Positions 7,622-16,209 of a stretch of DNA of 39,763 nucleotides are shown here, piece after piece. Source of the DNA: AM-1111 sp046302135 (GTDB lineage Bacteria; Bacteroidota; Bacteroidia; B-17B0; Aurantibacillaceae); NCBI GenBank assembly GCA_046302135.1, contig JBKCIQ010000035.1, forward strand, positions 1 to 39,763, in the 5' to 3' direction. The notes under the pieces were generated by a model that was given only the letters and a program-made list of their open reading frames with translations, was not told the origin of the DNA and ran no database searches. The translations under genes and the position numbers were made by a program. Position 1 is the stretch's first letter. Each line of letters begins with the position of its first letter.

Positions 7622-9532
7622 ATGGAAAAAGGAAAAATCAATGTTCAAACAGAGAACATTTTTCCAATCATCAAGAAATTTTTATACAGCGATCACGAAA
7701 TATTTTTAAGAGAATTGGTCGCAAACGCAGTTGATGCTACTCAAAAATTGAAAACCCTTGCTTCGTTAGGTGAGTTTAAGGGTGAAATGGGAAGTACACT
7801 GATAGAAGTATCGGTTGACAAAGACAAAAAAACCGTAACCATTAAAGACCGTGGAATCGGTATGACAGATGAAGAAGTGGTGAAGTACATTGCACAGATT
7901 GCATTTTCGGGAGCGGAAGAATTTGTTTCGAAATATAAAGAAAAAGCTGAAGGGCAAATCATCGGTCATTTTGGCCTAGGGTTCTTTTCAGCTTTCATGG
8001 TGGCAAAGAAGGTAGAAATATTCACACTCTCTTTTAAAGAAGGTGCAAAAGGTGTGCGTTGGGAGTGTGATGGCAATCCTGAGTATGTAATGGAAGAATT
8101 CGATAAATCTGATCGTGGTACTGAAATAGTTCTACACATTGCAGAAGACTCTGAGGAATTTCTGGAAAAATCTAGAATTGATGGTTTATTGAAAAAATAT
8201 TGCCGTTTTTTACCCGTTGAAATTAAATCAGGAACCTATAAAGCTTACCCTAAAGAGTATTTAGAGAAAAGTGAAGAAGAACAGGAAAAAGATGAAAAAG
8301 ACGGAAAGAAACCTGAAATGGTGGACACCGATTATATCGTTAATAACCCTAGCCCTGCCTGGACCAAAAAGCCTAGCGATTTAAAGGAAGAAGACTATGA
8401 GAAATTTTACAGAGAACTTTATCCTGAAAGTTTTGACAAACCACTTTTTCACATTCACATAAACGTAGATTACCCATTTAACCTGACAGGAATTTTATTC
8501 TTCCCAAAGATTGGAAACTCCTTTGAACTTAATAAAGAAAAAATTCAATTGTATTGCAGACAGGTTTTTGTGACTGAGGCTGTAGAAAACATAGTTCCTG
8601 ATTTTTTAATGCTTCTGCGCGGCGTTATTGATTCACCGGATATTCCGCTTAACGTTAGTAGAAGTTATCTTCAGGCAGACGGAAACGTAAAAAAGATCTC
8701 TGCACACGTTACCAAAAAGGTAGCAGACAAACTGGAAGAGTTGTTTAAAAAAGATCGTGAAGAATTTGAGAAGAAATGGGACGACATCAAACTTTTTGTT
8801 CACTTTGGGATGGTAAGTGACGAGAAATTTATGGAACGTGCACAAAAATTTGCTTTATTGAAAAATACAGAAGGAAAATACTTTACGCTTGAGGAATACA
8901 AAGAAAAAGTAAAACCTATTCAGACCAATAACTCAAATAAGATTGTTCACATTTATACCACAAATAAAGATGAGCAACACGCTTACATCAATGCGGCACA
9001 GGAAAGAAGTTATGACGTTTTGGTTTTTGACTCACCAATCGACTCGCATTTCATTAATGCGCTAGAGAGAAAAATGGACGATGTTTATTTTGTTAGGGTG
9101 GATGGAGAAACCGTTGAGAATTTGGTAAAGAAAGAAGAAAATAAGGTTTCAAAATTAACAGAGGAAGAAAAAAATGCATTCAGGCCTGTAGTTGAAGAAT
9201 GTATTTCAAAAGAAAAATACATGGTTCAATTTGAAGATTTGGGAGAAAATGATCCTCCTATGATAATCATAAAGCCTGAGTTTATGAGAAGGATGAAAGA
9301 TATGCAAGCATTCGCACCAGGAAGTTCTCAGTTTGGTTTCATGCCTGAATTTTATAATCTGGTGGTTAACGTAAATAATCCGTTGGTTGGTAAAATTCTG
9401 TCTGAAAAGGATGAGGAAAAGAAAAAGCGACTAACCAAACAGGCTGCAGATCTTGCCTTGTTGGCACAAGGATTACTAAAGGGTGAAGACCTTACGAATT
9501 TCGTAAAGCGTTCAGTGGAATTAATAAACTAA
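7622..9532 (+). CDS. htpG: Molecular chaperone HtpG (Hsp90)
   Basis: HtpG is the bacterial Hsp90, a dimeric ATP-driven chaperone in the cytosol. From ATG 7622 the product has 636 residues and begins MEKGKINVQTENIFPIIKKF, the usual start in this phylum. The GHKL ATPase domain shows ELVANAVDA, the DRGIGM motif and GHFGLGFFSAF. The middle domain holds GVIDSPDIPLNVSRSYLQ, and the C-terminal dimerisation domain follows. The open frame can be extended to an ATG at 7610 or a TTG at 7562, but those extensions overlap the predicted sigma-54 promoter and its start site near 7606. With that promoter, 7622 leaves a leader of about 16 bases. lemA begins 8 bases after the stop and may be co-transcribed. 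Confidence 0.96.
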   Translation: MEKGKINVQTENIFPIIKKFLYSDHEIFLRELVANAVDATQKLKTLASLGEFKGEMGSTLIEVSVDKDKKTVTIKDRGIGMTDEEVVKYIAQIAFSGAEEFVSKYKEKAEGQIIGHFGLGFFSAFMVAKKVEIFTLSFKEGAKGVRWECDGNPEYVMEEFDKSDRGTEIVLHIAEDSEEFLEKSRIDGLLKKYCRFLPVEIKSGTYKAYPKEYLEKSEEEQEKDEKDGKKPEMVDTDYIVNNPSPAWTKKPSDLKEEDYEKFYRELYPESFDKPLFHIHINVDYPFNLTGILFFPKIGNSFELNKEKIQLYCRQVFVTEAVENIVPDFLMLLRGVIDSPDIPLNVSRSYLQADGNVKKISAHVTKKVADKLEELFKKDREEFEKKWDDIKLFVHFGMVSDEKFMERAQKFALLKNTEGKYFTLEEYKEKVKPIQTNNSNKIVHIYTTNKDEQHAYINAAQERSYDVLVFDSPIDSHFINALERKMDDVYFVRVDGETVENLVKKEENKVSKLTEEEKNAFRPVVEECISKEKYMVQFEDLGENDPPMIIIKPEFMRRMKDMQAFAPGSSQFGFMPEFYNLVVNVNNPLVGKILSEKDEEKKKRLTKQAADLALLAQGLLKGEDLTNFVKRSVELIN

Positions 9533-9540
9533 ATAATTAT

Positions 9541-10128
9541 ATGAGTAAAGGTGGCATTATCGCAATTGTTATCGGTGTTATAATTGCAATATTCGGAATT
9601 TACGGTTGTAACAAAAGAAATACATTTGTAAAATTGAACAACGATGTAAAACTTAAAACCGGTGATATGAGTGTTCAATATCAAAGAAGGATGGATCTAG
9701 TGGATCAAATGGTTAAAACCGTAAAAGGTCAAACCAAATTTGAACAAAAGACTTTAACTGAAATTGTAAACGCCAGAGCAAATGCAACCCGAATGAATAT
9801 TAATGTTGAAAAGCTCAACGCTGAAGACCTCAAAAAATTCCAAGCGGCACAAGGTGAATTGTCACAAGCACTTGGACGATTTCTTAGTATTTCAGAAAGC
9901 TACCCAGAACTAAAGTCTAACAATGCATTCTCAGATTTGAGAACCACCCTTGAGGGAACAGAAAACAGAATACAATACGCAAGGAATGAATTTAACGCGT
10001 CATGTACAAAATTCAATAATGAAATTCACTTGATTCCTGGTTCTATTTTCGCATGGGGCTACAATGACTATCCATTGTTTGAGGCTGAACGTGGAGCTGA
10101 AAAAAGGCCTGAAATAAACTTCGAATAA
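9541..10128 (+). CDS. lemA: LemA family protein
   Basis: The 195-residue product starts with a single membrane helix (GGIIAIVIGVIIAIFGIYG) and continues as a long helical domain. It holds the typical LemA pattern: FVKLNNDVK, a region around RMDLVDQMV, then LTEIVNARANA, ALGRFLSISESYPELKSN and FSDLRTTLEGTENRI. It closes with NNEIHLIPGSIFAWGY. LemA proteins are membrane-anchored with the domain outside or in the periplasm; their molecular role is still unclear. In Bacteroidota lemA commonly stands next to TPM-domain genes, exactly as here (two follow). The gap to htpG is 8 bases, so stress-induced co-expression is possible but inferred. Confidence 0.93.
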   Translation: MSKGGIIAIVIGVIIAIFGIYGCNKRNTFVKLNNDVKLKTGDMSVQYQRRMDLVDQMVKTVKGQTKFEQKTLTEIVNARANATRMNINVEKLNAEDLKKFQAAQGELSQALGRFLSISESYPELKSNNAFSDLRTTLEGTENRIQYARNEFNASCTKFNNEIHLIPGSIFAWGYNDYPLFEAERGAEKRPEINFE

Positions 10129-10145
10129 TTATCAAATCAGAATAT

Positions 10146-10574
10146 TTGTCAAAATTTACAGCAGACGAACAGGGAGCCATCATCTTTGCCATAATGGAGG
10201 CAGAAAAAAACACCTCCGGTGAAATTAGAGTTCACATAGAAAGCAAATGTTCCGGTGACCCAATCAATCATGCAATCAAAGTTTTTAATCAACTCAAGAT
10301 GCATGAAACCAAAAATAGAAACGGTATACTGTTTTATGTTGCACTCGATTCGCATTCATTTGCTTTAATTGGTGACCAAGGAATTCATGTAAATGTAGGT
10401 CAGGATTTCTGGGACAGCACAACTAATATTGTAATTGGAAAATTTAAATCCGGAAAATTAGTAGAAGGACTTATAGAAGGAATAAATCACTGCGGTGAGC
10501 AACTAAAAAAATATTTCCCGCATCAAGGTAAGGAAGACAAAAATGAATTGAGTAATGAGATATCTTTCGATTAA
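10146..10574 (+). CDS. Cytosolic TPM domain protein
   Basis: The 142-residue product has no signal peptide. It begins at TTG 10146 (SKFTADEQGAIIFAIMEAE) and contains the TPM-domain features SGEIRVHIESKC, NRNGILFYVAL, FALIGDQGIH and a C-terminal helical part ending near YFPHQGKED. TPM (Psb32/YgcG-like) domains have a Rossmann-like fold and some show phosphatase activity in plants; the function in bacteria is unknown. It sits between lemA and a second, exported TPM gene that it overlaps by 20 bases, the usual three-gene arrangement in this phylum. No ATG alternative lies at the N-terminus before the conserved region, so the TTG start is preferred. Confidence 0.85.
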   Translation: MSKFTADEQGAIIFAIMEAEKNTSGEIRVHIESKCSGDPINHAIKVFNQLKMHETKNRNGILFYVALDSHSFALIGDQGIHVNVGQDFWDSTTNIVIGKFKSGKLVEGLIEGINHCGEQLKKYFPHQGKEDKNELSNEISFD

Positions 10575-11373
10575 TAAATATTTAATTAAAAATTCAGTAT
10601 TTCCTAAGGCAGTTGGGTTAATTTTTATTTTATTTTTTTATAGCTCATTCATTTTTTCTCAAGACTACCCAAAAATTCCTGATGCTCCTTCCAAAGAAAA
10701 ATTAGTTAACATTATTGGAACTAAACCTGAGGTTGAAAATTTTTTAACTGCAAAAGAGGTTACTAATCTAGAGTTTCAACTAGATACGTTTAGCAGAAGT
10801 ACCAGTAATCAGATTTGCGTTGTAATTGTTGATACTTTAAACGGATTGGACGCAGCTCAATACGCCACACAACTCGGATTGAAATGGGGCATTGGTTTAA
10901 AAGAAAAAAACAATGGTGTAGTTTTGTTATTATGTCCACCAACAAGAGAAGTATTTATAGCTCCTGGCAATCGCATGCAAGGAGTTCTTCCTGATTTAAG
11001 AGCAAAGCAGATAATTGAAAAAATAATAATTCCTCGCTTAAAAAAAGGAGAAAACTATAAAGCTATTTCTGAAGCATGTGGTGTAATGATGCAGTTGGCT
11101 AGAGGCGAAGTGAATGAAGTAGATAAAAGACTGAGCAAATCACCAAAGAGTTACGGAAAAATTATTTTGATTATAGTGCTTGTTGTTTTACTTTTTACTG
11201 TTTTTGGCAAATTTGGCGGAGGCACTACAATTGGAAGAGGCGGAAGTTACAGACATGGTGGATTTGGGGGTTTTGGAGGTTTTAGTGGAGGAAGAAGTGG
11301 TGGATTTGGTGGATTCGGAGGTTTTGGCGGCGGCGGCGGCTTTAATGGTGGCGGTGCCGGAGGAAGGTGGTAA
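10555..11373 (+). CDS. Exported TPM domain protein with glycine-rich tail (YgcG-like)
   Basis: The 272-residue product has an N-terminal hydrophobic segment (AVGLIFILFFYSSFIFSQ) likely to act as a signal peptide. A TPM domain spans about 60-190, with NQICVVIVDTLNG, KNNGVVLLLCPPTREVFIAPG and a helix with GENYKAISEACGVMM. A membrane helix follows (GKIILIIVLVVLLFTVFG). The last 55 residues are a low-complexity tail of Gly with Phe, Ser and Arg. This is the classical YgcG/DUF-type layout: domain outside the membrane, Gly-rich tail on the other side of the anchor. It overlaps the previous TPM gene and closes the lemA cluster. Confidence 0.88.
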   Translation: MRYLSINKYLIKNSVFPKAVGLIFILFFYSSFIFSQDYPKIPDAPSKEKLVNIIGTKPEVENFLTAKEVTNLEFQLDTFSRSTSNQICVVIVDTLNGLDAAQYATQLGLKWGIGLKEKNNGVVLLLCPPTREVFIAPGNRMQGVLPDLRAKQIIEKIIIPRLKKGENYKAISEACGVMMQLARGEVNEVDKRLSKSPKSYGKIILIIVLVVLLFTVFGKFGGGTTIGRGGSYRHGGFGGFGGFSGGRSGGFGGFGGFGGGGGFNGGGAGGRW

Positions 11374-11434
11374 AATATAACTTTTATTTTTGTAAAGAAT
11401 TAAGCAAAAAGTAAAGAAAAAAACCAAACTGAAA

Positions 11435-11457
11435 TTAGAATTAATATTCTAACCCTT
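11435..11457 (+). terminator. Weak terminator after the lemA-TPM genes
   Basis: TTAGAAT (11435-11441) and ATTCTAA (11446-11452) pair around TAAT and are followed by CCC and five T. The stem is only A/T rich with one G-C pair, so it is weak. Confidence 0.3.
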
Positions 11458-11488
11458 TTTGATACTAATTTAAATTCATTTACGGTAT

Positions 11489-11526
11489 AAAAAAAACCAT
11501 CACCAAATTCTTACATTTAATGATGG
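11489..11526 (-). terminator. Terminator after pnp
   Basis: On the minus strand CCATCA (11526-11521) pairs with TGATGG (11502-11497) across an 18-base loop and is followed by eight T. The short stem and long loop make it moderate, but the T run and position 21 bases past the pnp stop fit. Confidence 0.5.
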
Positions 11527-11547
11527 CCTACCTTAAAAAATATTCAA

Positions 11548-13671
11548 TTAATTCGCCTCAGGCTTTGGCAACAAAACTTTTCTGGATAACCTGTATTTTC
11601 CAGTCTTCTGATCTGTTCCTAAATATTTCACCTGAATCATATCCCCCTCTTTCAAAACTCCCTGTAATGAGTCTAGACGTTTCCAATCTACTTCAGAGAT
11701 GTGTAACAAGCCATCTTTACCCGGTAAAAACTCTACGAACGCACCATAAGGCATAATCGTTTTCACTTTTGCATCATAAACTTCTCCCTCTTCAGGAACT
11801 GCAACAATTCCCTTAACTCTTCTTAAAGCAGCTTGCGCATCATTATCGTTATCGCCGAAAATTTCTACCTGTCCAACGTTACCAACTTCTGTAATGGTAA
11901 TAGTAGTATTGGTTGTTTTTTGAATTTCCTGAATGATCTTTCCGCCAGGCCCTATTACTGCACCAATACAATCTTGAGGAATATTAATGGTAAGCAACCT
12001 TGGTGCATGTGCCTTGTAATCATTTCTAGGCTCGCTTATGGTCTTCATCATTTCATTCATGATGTGCAACCTTCCTTCTTTTGCCTGTTCAAGCGCCTGT
12101 GCCATTACTTCGTGTGGAAGTCCGTTTACCTTCAAATCCATCTGTACCGCAGTGATACCATCTTTCGTTCCGCAAACTTTGAAATCCATATCTCCAAGAT
12201 GATCTTCATCTCCTAGTATATCACTCAAAACCGCATAATTTCCTTTATCATCTGTTATCAATCCCATCGCAATTCCTGCAACCGGTTTATTGATTTGAAC
12301 ACCTGCATCCATCAAGGCCAACGTACCTGCACAAACTGTAGCCATTGAAGATGAACCATTACTTTCTAAAATATCAGAAACAATACGAATTGTATAAGGA
12401 CAAGTTGAGGGAATCATTCTCTTCAACGCGCGCAGTGCTAGATTTCCGTGACCAACTTCTCTCCTACCCGGGCCTCTGCTTGGCTTTACCTCACCGGTTG
12501 AAAATGCAGGGAAATTATAATGTAACAAAAATTTATTTTCACCCTGAATAAAAGCACCATCAATCAACTGCTGATCTAATTTGGTTCCGAAGGTAACTGA
12601 AGTTAATGATTGAGTTTCTCCACGAGTGAAAACTGCACTACCGTGAGCTGAAGGTAGATAATTTACTTCGCTCCAAATAGGACGAATCTGTGTAGTCTTT
12701 CTTCCATCTAATCTTATTTTTTCATCCAATGCAACTCTTCGAATAGCATTGTATTCAACTTCGTGATAATATTTATTTATTAAACCTCCCTTTTCATCTA
12801 ACTCTTCCTCTGTAAATTGCTTTTTGAATTCTTCTAGTATTGCTTTAAACGCAGCCTTACGCTCATTTTTATTTGCGTTACCTGATTTAGCTACATCATA
12901 AACTTTCTGATAAGTTGCAGCATTTACTTTTTCTTTTAATTCTTTGTCGTGAACTTCATGACAGTATTCACGCTTTGCTTTAAGACCGGCTTTTTCAGCA
13001 AATTCCTTTATTCCTTTTATTTGCAATTTTATTGCTTCGTGTGCAAATTTTATTGCTTCCAGCATTTCTGCTTCGCTCACTTCACTCATCTCACCTTCAA
13101 CCATAACAATGTCACGCTCAGATGCAGCTACAATCATATCTATAGTGGAGGTCTCCAGTTCAATAATATCCGGATTCAATACCAACTTACCATTGATTTT
13201 ACCTACACGTACCTCGGATATAGGTCCGTTAAACGGAATATCTGAAACTGCGACTGCAGCGGATGCCGCTAAACCAACCAAAGCATCAGGCATGGTCTTC
13301 TTATCAGAAGAAATAAGACTAACTAGTAATTGAATATCTGCGTGATAATCTTCAGGGAAAAGTGGTCTCATTGCACGATCTACGATTCTGCTGATAAGCA
13401 CTTCATAATCTGAAAGTTTTGACTCACGCTTTAAAAACCCACCAGGAAATCTTCCGGTGGACGCATATTTTTCCTGATAATCTACGGTTAGCGGAAGAAA
13501 ATCTACTCCGTCTTTTGCTTCTTTAGCCGATACTATCGTTGCAAGCAACATAGTATCTCCCATTTTTAAAACCACTGAGCCATCGGCCTGTTTTGCCAAT
13601 TTACCTGTCTCAAGTGTTACCATTCTTCCATCTCCGATATCGAATGTGTGTGTTGTTCCTATTTGTGTCAT
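11548..13671 (-). CDS. pnp: Polyribonucleotide nucleotidyltransferase (PNPase)
   Basis: PNPase degrades RNA 3' to 5' with phosphate and works as a trimer in the cytosol. The 707-residue product has all family parts. The first RNase PH domain includes RFPGGFLKRE. An all-helical linker follows (near 250-300). The second RNase PH domain has GSAVFTRGETQSL, RGPGRREVGHG and the conserved SNGSSSMA. The KH domain carries GPGGKIIQEI (near 573). A C-terminal S1 domain has YGAFVEFLPGKDGLLHISEV. The length is normal and there is no defect. It lies downstream of rpsO as in many bacteria, but a strong terminator and about 145 bases separate them, so it should have its own promoter; none is clear by eye. 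Confidence 0.97.
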   Translation of the reverse strand: MTQIGTTHTFDIGDGRMVTLETGKLAKQADGSVVLKMGDTMLLATIVSAKEAKDGVDFLPLTVDYQEKYASTGRFPGGFLKRESKLSDYEVLISRIVDRAMRPLFPEDYHADIQLLVSLISSDKKTMPDALVGLAASAAVAVSDIPFNGPISEVRVGKINGKLVLNPDIIELETSTIDMIVAASERDIVMVEGEMSEVSEAEMLEAIKFAHEAIKLQIKGIKEFAEKAGLKAKREYCHEVHDKELKEKVNAATYQKVYDVAKSGNANKNERKAAFKAILEEFKKQFTEEELDEKGGLINKYYHEVEYNAIRRVALDEKIRLDGRKTTQIRPIWSEVNYLPSAHGSAVFTRGETQSLTSVTFGTKLDQQLIDGAFIQGENKFLLHYNFPAFSTGEVKPSRGPGRREVGHGNLALRALKRMIPSTCPYTIRIVSDILESNGSSSMATVCAGTLALMDAGVQINKPVAGIAMGLITDDKGNYAVLSDILGDEDHLGDMDFKVCGTKDGITAVQMDLKVNGLPHEVMAQALEQAKEGRLHIMNEMMKTISEPRNDYKAHAPRLLTINIPQDCIGAVIGPGGKIIQEIQKTTNTTITITEVGNVGQVEIFGDNDNDAQAALRRVKGIVAVPEEGEVYDAKVKTIMPYGAFVEFLPGKDGLLHISEVDWKRLDSLQGVLKEGDMIQVKYLGTDQKTGKYRLSRKVLLPKPEAN

Positions 13672-13688
13672 AACTTATAAAATTTTAT

Positions 13689-13728
13689 CGTGTATGATTC
13701 AAACACGAAATCCGGTTTTAGTTTCCGG
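13689..13728 (-). promoter_or_regulatory. Possible structured leader of pnp
   Basis: Just upstream of the pnp start the minus strand holds CGTGT/ACACG arms (13707-13703 and 13693-13689) around a nine-base loop. Before them are two CCGG copies (13728-13725 and 13715-13712) that can pair. In enterobacteria PNPase controls its own mRNA through a leader hairpin; a similar role here is only a suggestion. Confidence 0.25.
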
Positions 13729-13775
13729 TGATTAATAATTAATTAAATTTTTGTTTGATTTGCGAGTTAAACTAA

Positions 13776-13803
13776 AAAGGCATCTTTATTTGAAGATGCC
13801 TTT
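13776..13803 (-). terminator. Strong terminator after rpsO
   Basis: Arms AAAGGCATCTT (13776-13786) and AAGATGCCTTT (13793-13803) pair perfectly over 11 bases with a six-base loop. On the minus strand the stem runs into a T tract (13778-13774). It lies 13 bases past the rpsO stop and separates rpsO from pnp. Confidence 0.85.
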
Positions 13804-13816
13804 CAGTTGATGCAAA

Positions 13817-14086
13817 TTATTTTCTTATCTCTAGACTCTTGATGATGGCACGATACCTAGAGATATCATTTTTCTTAAGATAATCTAGTAACGCACGGCG
13901 TTTACCTACCAAGTTTAATAGTGCACGCTGAGTATTGAAATCTTTCTTGCGAACCTGCAAGTGAGCTGTTAAATGCTCGATGCGGTGAGTGAAAAGTGCA
14001 ATTTGTGATTCAGCAGAACCAGTGTTTTTTTCACTTCCTCCGTTTTTCTTGAAAATCTTCTTTTTAACGTCTGATGTAAGATACAT
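13817..14086 (-). CDS. rpsO: 30S ribosomal protein S15
   Basis: S15 is a primary 16S rRNA-binding protein that helps form the platform of the small subunit. The product has 89 residues, the normal length. It shows the family pattern GSAESQIALFTHRIEHLTAHL, the RKKDFNTQRALLNLVGKRR core and the ending DISRYRAIIKSLEIRK. The start MYLTSDVKKKIF is usual for Bacteroidota. It has its own promoter (14155-14162), a GC-rich leader that may bind S15, and a strong terminator, so it is probably a single-gene unit between accD and pnp. Confidence 0.97.
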   Translation of the reverse strand: MYLTSDVKKKIFKKNGGSEKNTGSAESQIALFTHRIEHLTAHLQVRKKDFNTQRALLNLVGKRRALLDYLKKNDISRYRAIIKSLEIRK

Positions 14087-14103
14087 TGTTTTTGTTTTTG
14101 CAG

Positions 14104-14162
14104 CCGGGTTTCCGCTTCAGCTTCCCGACCAGGTTATTATCATTTTTTGGACTGCAAATATA
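14104..14162 (-). promoter_or_regulatory. rpsO promoter and GC-rich leader
   Basis: On the minus strand TATATTTG (14155-14162) is a perfect -7 box, with a TTTG 21 bases further upstream. The transcript leader is much richer in G+C than its surroundings. CGGG (14127-14124) can pair with CCCG (14108-14105), enclosing a small GC-TGAA-GC hairpin. S15 in other phyla represses its own mRNA by binding such leader structures, so this is a candidate autoregulatory site. Confidence 0.45.
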
Positions 14163-14190
14163 CAAAATTTATATAAACAAAATCAAATAA

Positions 14191-15036
14191 TCAGTTTTTA
14201 AACATCCTCAAAAGGTTGCCAAGCTTTTCCTTTAATTCTGTTCTGGGTATTATCTTATCTAAAAACCCGTGTTCCAACACAAATTCTGCAGTCTGGAAAC
14301 CTTTAGGAAGGTCTTTTCCTATGGTTTCTTTTACTACCCGAGGGCCCGCAAATCCAATCAAAGCACCCGGTTCAGCGATGTTCAAATCACCCAACATGGC
14401 ATAAGAGGCAGTTACTCCACCTGTTGTTGGATCGGTTAAAAGTGAAATATATGGAATACCTGCCTTAGAAAGAAGCAATAACTTAGCTGAAGTCTTGGCC
14501 ATTTGCATCAATGAAAACGCAGCTTCCATCATCCTAGCTCCTCCTGATTTTGAAATAATGAGCAATGGCGTACCGGTTTTTAAGCAAAAATCAATGGATC
14601 TTGAAATTTTCTCCCCCACAACTGAACCCATAGAACCTCCTATGAATTCAAAATCCATACAACAAATTACCAGATCATACCCGTTGACCTTTCCATATGC
14701 GCTCCTCAAAGCATCATTAAGATTGGTTTTCTTGATACTATCTCTTAATCTGTCTTTATACTTCTTGGTATCTGAAAACTCTAATGGATCTCCACTTATC
14801 AAGTTTTCATGTAATTCGGTGAAGGAATTGTTATCGAATAAAACTTTAAAATATTCTTCGCTGCCTATTCTTTCGTGATACTGACATTCTGCACAAACGT
14901 ACGAGTTTGCAGCGTGATCCTCAGCTGTCTTTATTTTTTTACATGAAGGACATTTATACCACAAACCTTCCGGTGTTTCCTTTTTCTCTCTCGTTGAGGT
15001 TGTAATTCCCTCCTTCAATCTTTTAAACCAACCCAT
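14191..15036 (-). CDS. accD: Acetyl-CoA carboxylase carboxyltransferase subunit beta
   Basis: AccD forms, with AccA, the carboxyltransferase that moves CO2 from biotin to acetyl-CoA to make malonyl-CoA for fatty acid synthesis. The 281-residue product starts MGWFKRLKEGI. It has the N-terminal zinc ribbon with Cys pairs CPSC (29, 32) and CAEC (48, 51). The crotonase-like core has GSMGSVVGEKI, SGGARMMEAAFSLMQMAKT, TDPTTGGVTASYAMLGD and GFAGPRVVKETIG. All family landmarks are present. accA is not in the window. It lies 24 bases after fbaB on the same strand, and so probably shares a transcript with it. Confidence 0.96.
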   Translation of the reverse strand: MGWFKRLKEGITTSTREKKETPEGLWYKCPSCKKIKTAEDHAANSYVCAECQYHERIGSEEYFKVLFDNNSFTELHENLISGDPLEFSDTKKYKDRLRDSIKKTNLNDALRSAYGKVNGYDLVICCMDFEFIGGSMGSVVGEKISRSIDFCLKTGTPLLIISKSGGARMMEAAFSLMQMAKTSAKLLLLSKAGIPYISLLTDPTTGGVTASYAMLGDLNIAEPGALIGFAGPRVVKETIGKDLPKGFQTAEFVLEHGFLDKIIPRTELKEKLGNLLRMFKN

Positions 15037-15060
15037 AGTTTTTTGTTTGAATTAAAAAAA

Positions 15061-16134
15061 TCAAGCAATGGTAACGGACTTATCAAGATATACATCCTGA
15101 ATCGCATTCAATAAAGCAATTCCTTCTTTTACCGGCTTCTGAAATGCTTTCCTTCCGGAGATCAATCCTTGACCACCCGCACGCTTATTAATAACTGCCG
15201 TTGCAACTGCCTCCGCTAAATCAGAGGCTCCTTTTGATTCTCCTCCTGAGTTAATCAATCCCGCTCTGCCCATATAACAATTTGCAACCTGATAGCGACA
15301 CAAATCAATCGGATGTTCAGAAGTTAATTCGCTATAAACTTTAGGATGAGTTTTGCCGAAATTAATTGCATTGTATCCTCCGTTTTTGTCTGATAATTTT
15401 TGTTTGATGATATCGGCCTGAATGGTAACTCCTAAATGATTTGCCTGTGAAGAAAGATCTGCCGCTGTGTGATAATCAACACCGTCTTTTTTGAAAGCTG
15501 AATTTCTTGTATAGCACCATAGAATTGTTGCCATTCCCAACTGATGAGCACGCTCGAAAGCTTTTGCAACCTCGATGATTTGTCTTGAACTCTCGGGACT
15601 ACCAAAGTAAATGGTTGCACCTATCGCTACAGCTCCCATGTTCCATGCTTCTTCGACAGAGCCAAACATAATTTGATCAAATTTATTTGGATAAGTCAGG
15701 AACTCATTGTGATTGATCTTCACCACAAATGGTATTTTATGAGCATATTTTCTTGCTACAGAGGCAAGAACACCATAAGTTGATGCAACTGCATTACATC
15801 CCCCATCAATTGCTAATTTCACAATGTTTTCCGGGTCAAAGTAAGCAGGGTTTGGCGCAAAAGAAGCACCTGCACTGTGTTCTATTCCCTGATCCACCGG
15901 AAGAATCGACATGTATCCTGTGCCTGACAAGCGCCCTGTGTTGTATAGCTGATGAAGACTTCTTAAAACCTGTGGCGTACGATTAGAAGGATTGAATGCT
16001 CTATCCATAAAATCGGGACCGGGTAAATGTAAATAATCTTTAGAAATGGTTTTGCAAGTATGATTTAATAAATGATCTGCTTGAGTACCTAGTAACTCAG
16101 CGATTTTATTCGAACTTAATGTAGTTGAAGCCAT
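15061..16134 (-). CDS. fbaB: Class I fructose-bisphosphate aldolase, FbaB/DhnA type
   Basis: This enzyme splits fructose 1,6-bisphosphate into dihydroxyacetone phosphate and glyceraldehyde 3-phosphate by a Schiff-base mechanism. The 357-residue product matches the DhnA-type family used in prokaryotes: GYMSILPVDQGIEHS, IDGGCNAVASTYGVL, VVKINHNEFL, GAVAIGATIYFGS, an active-site Lys region in ADIIKQK, then GGESKGASDL and GGQGLISGRKAF. A -7 box TAAATTTG (16152-16159) stands 17 bases upstream of ATG 16134. accD follows closely. Confidence 0.93.
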   Translation of the reverse strand: MASTTLSSNKIAELLGTQADHLLNHTCKTISKDYLHLPGPDFMDRAFNPSNRTPQVLRSLHQLYNTGRLSGTGYMSILPVDQGIEHSAGASFAPNPAYFDPENIVKLAIDGGCNAVASTYGVLASVARKYAHKIPFVVKINHNEFLTYPNKFDQIMFGSVEEAWNMGAVAIGATIYFGSPESSRQIIEVAKAFERAHQLGMATILWCYTRNSAFKKDGVDYHTAADLSSQANHLGVTIQADIIKQKLSDKNGGYNAINFGKTHPKVYSELTSEHPIDLCRYQVANCYMGRAGLINSGGESKGASDLAEAVATAVINKRAGGQGLISGRKAFQKPVKEGIALLNAIQDVYLDKSVTIA

Positions 16135-16151
16135 AATAAAATTTTGAGCCG

Positions 16152-16159
16152 CAAATTTA
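16152..16159 (-). promoter_or_regulatory. -7 box for fbaB
   Basis: On the minus strand this reads TAAATTTG, a TAnnTTTG match, 17 bases before the fbaB ATG. No TTTG -33 box; a TTTCG stands about 21 bases upstream. Confidence 0.45.
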
Positions 16160-16209
16160 ATAATTTGGGGATAATAAAATCGAAATGTTAAAATTCAAGT
16201 TTATGGAGC

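Noticed and set aside
11180..11427. Frames on both strands over the glycine-rich tail
   Set aside because: Shadows of GGN codon repeats in the TPM-domain gene.
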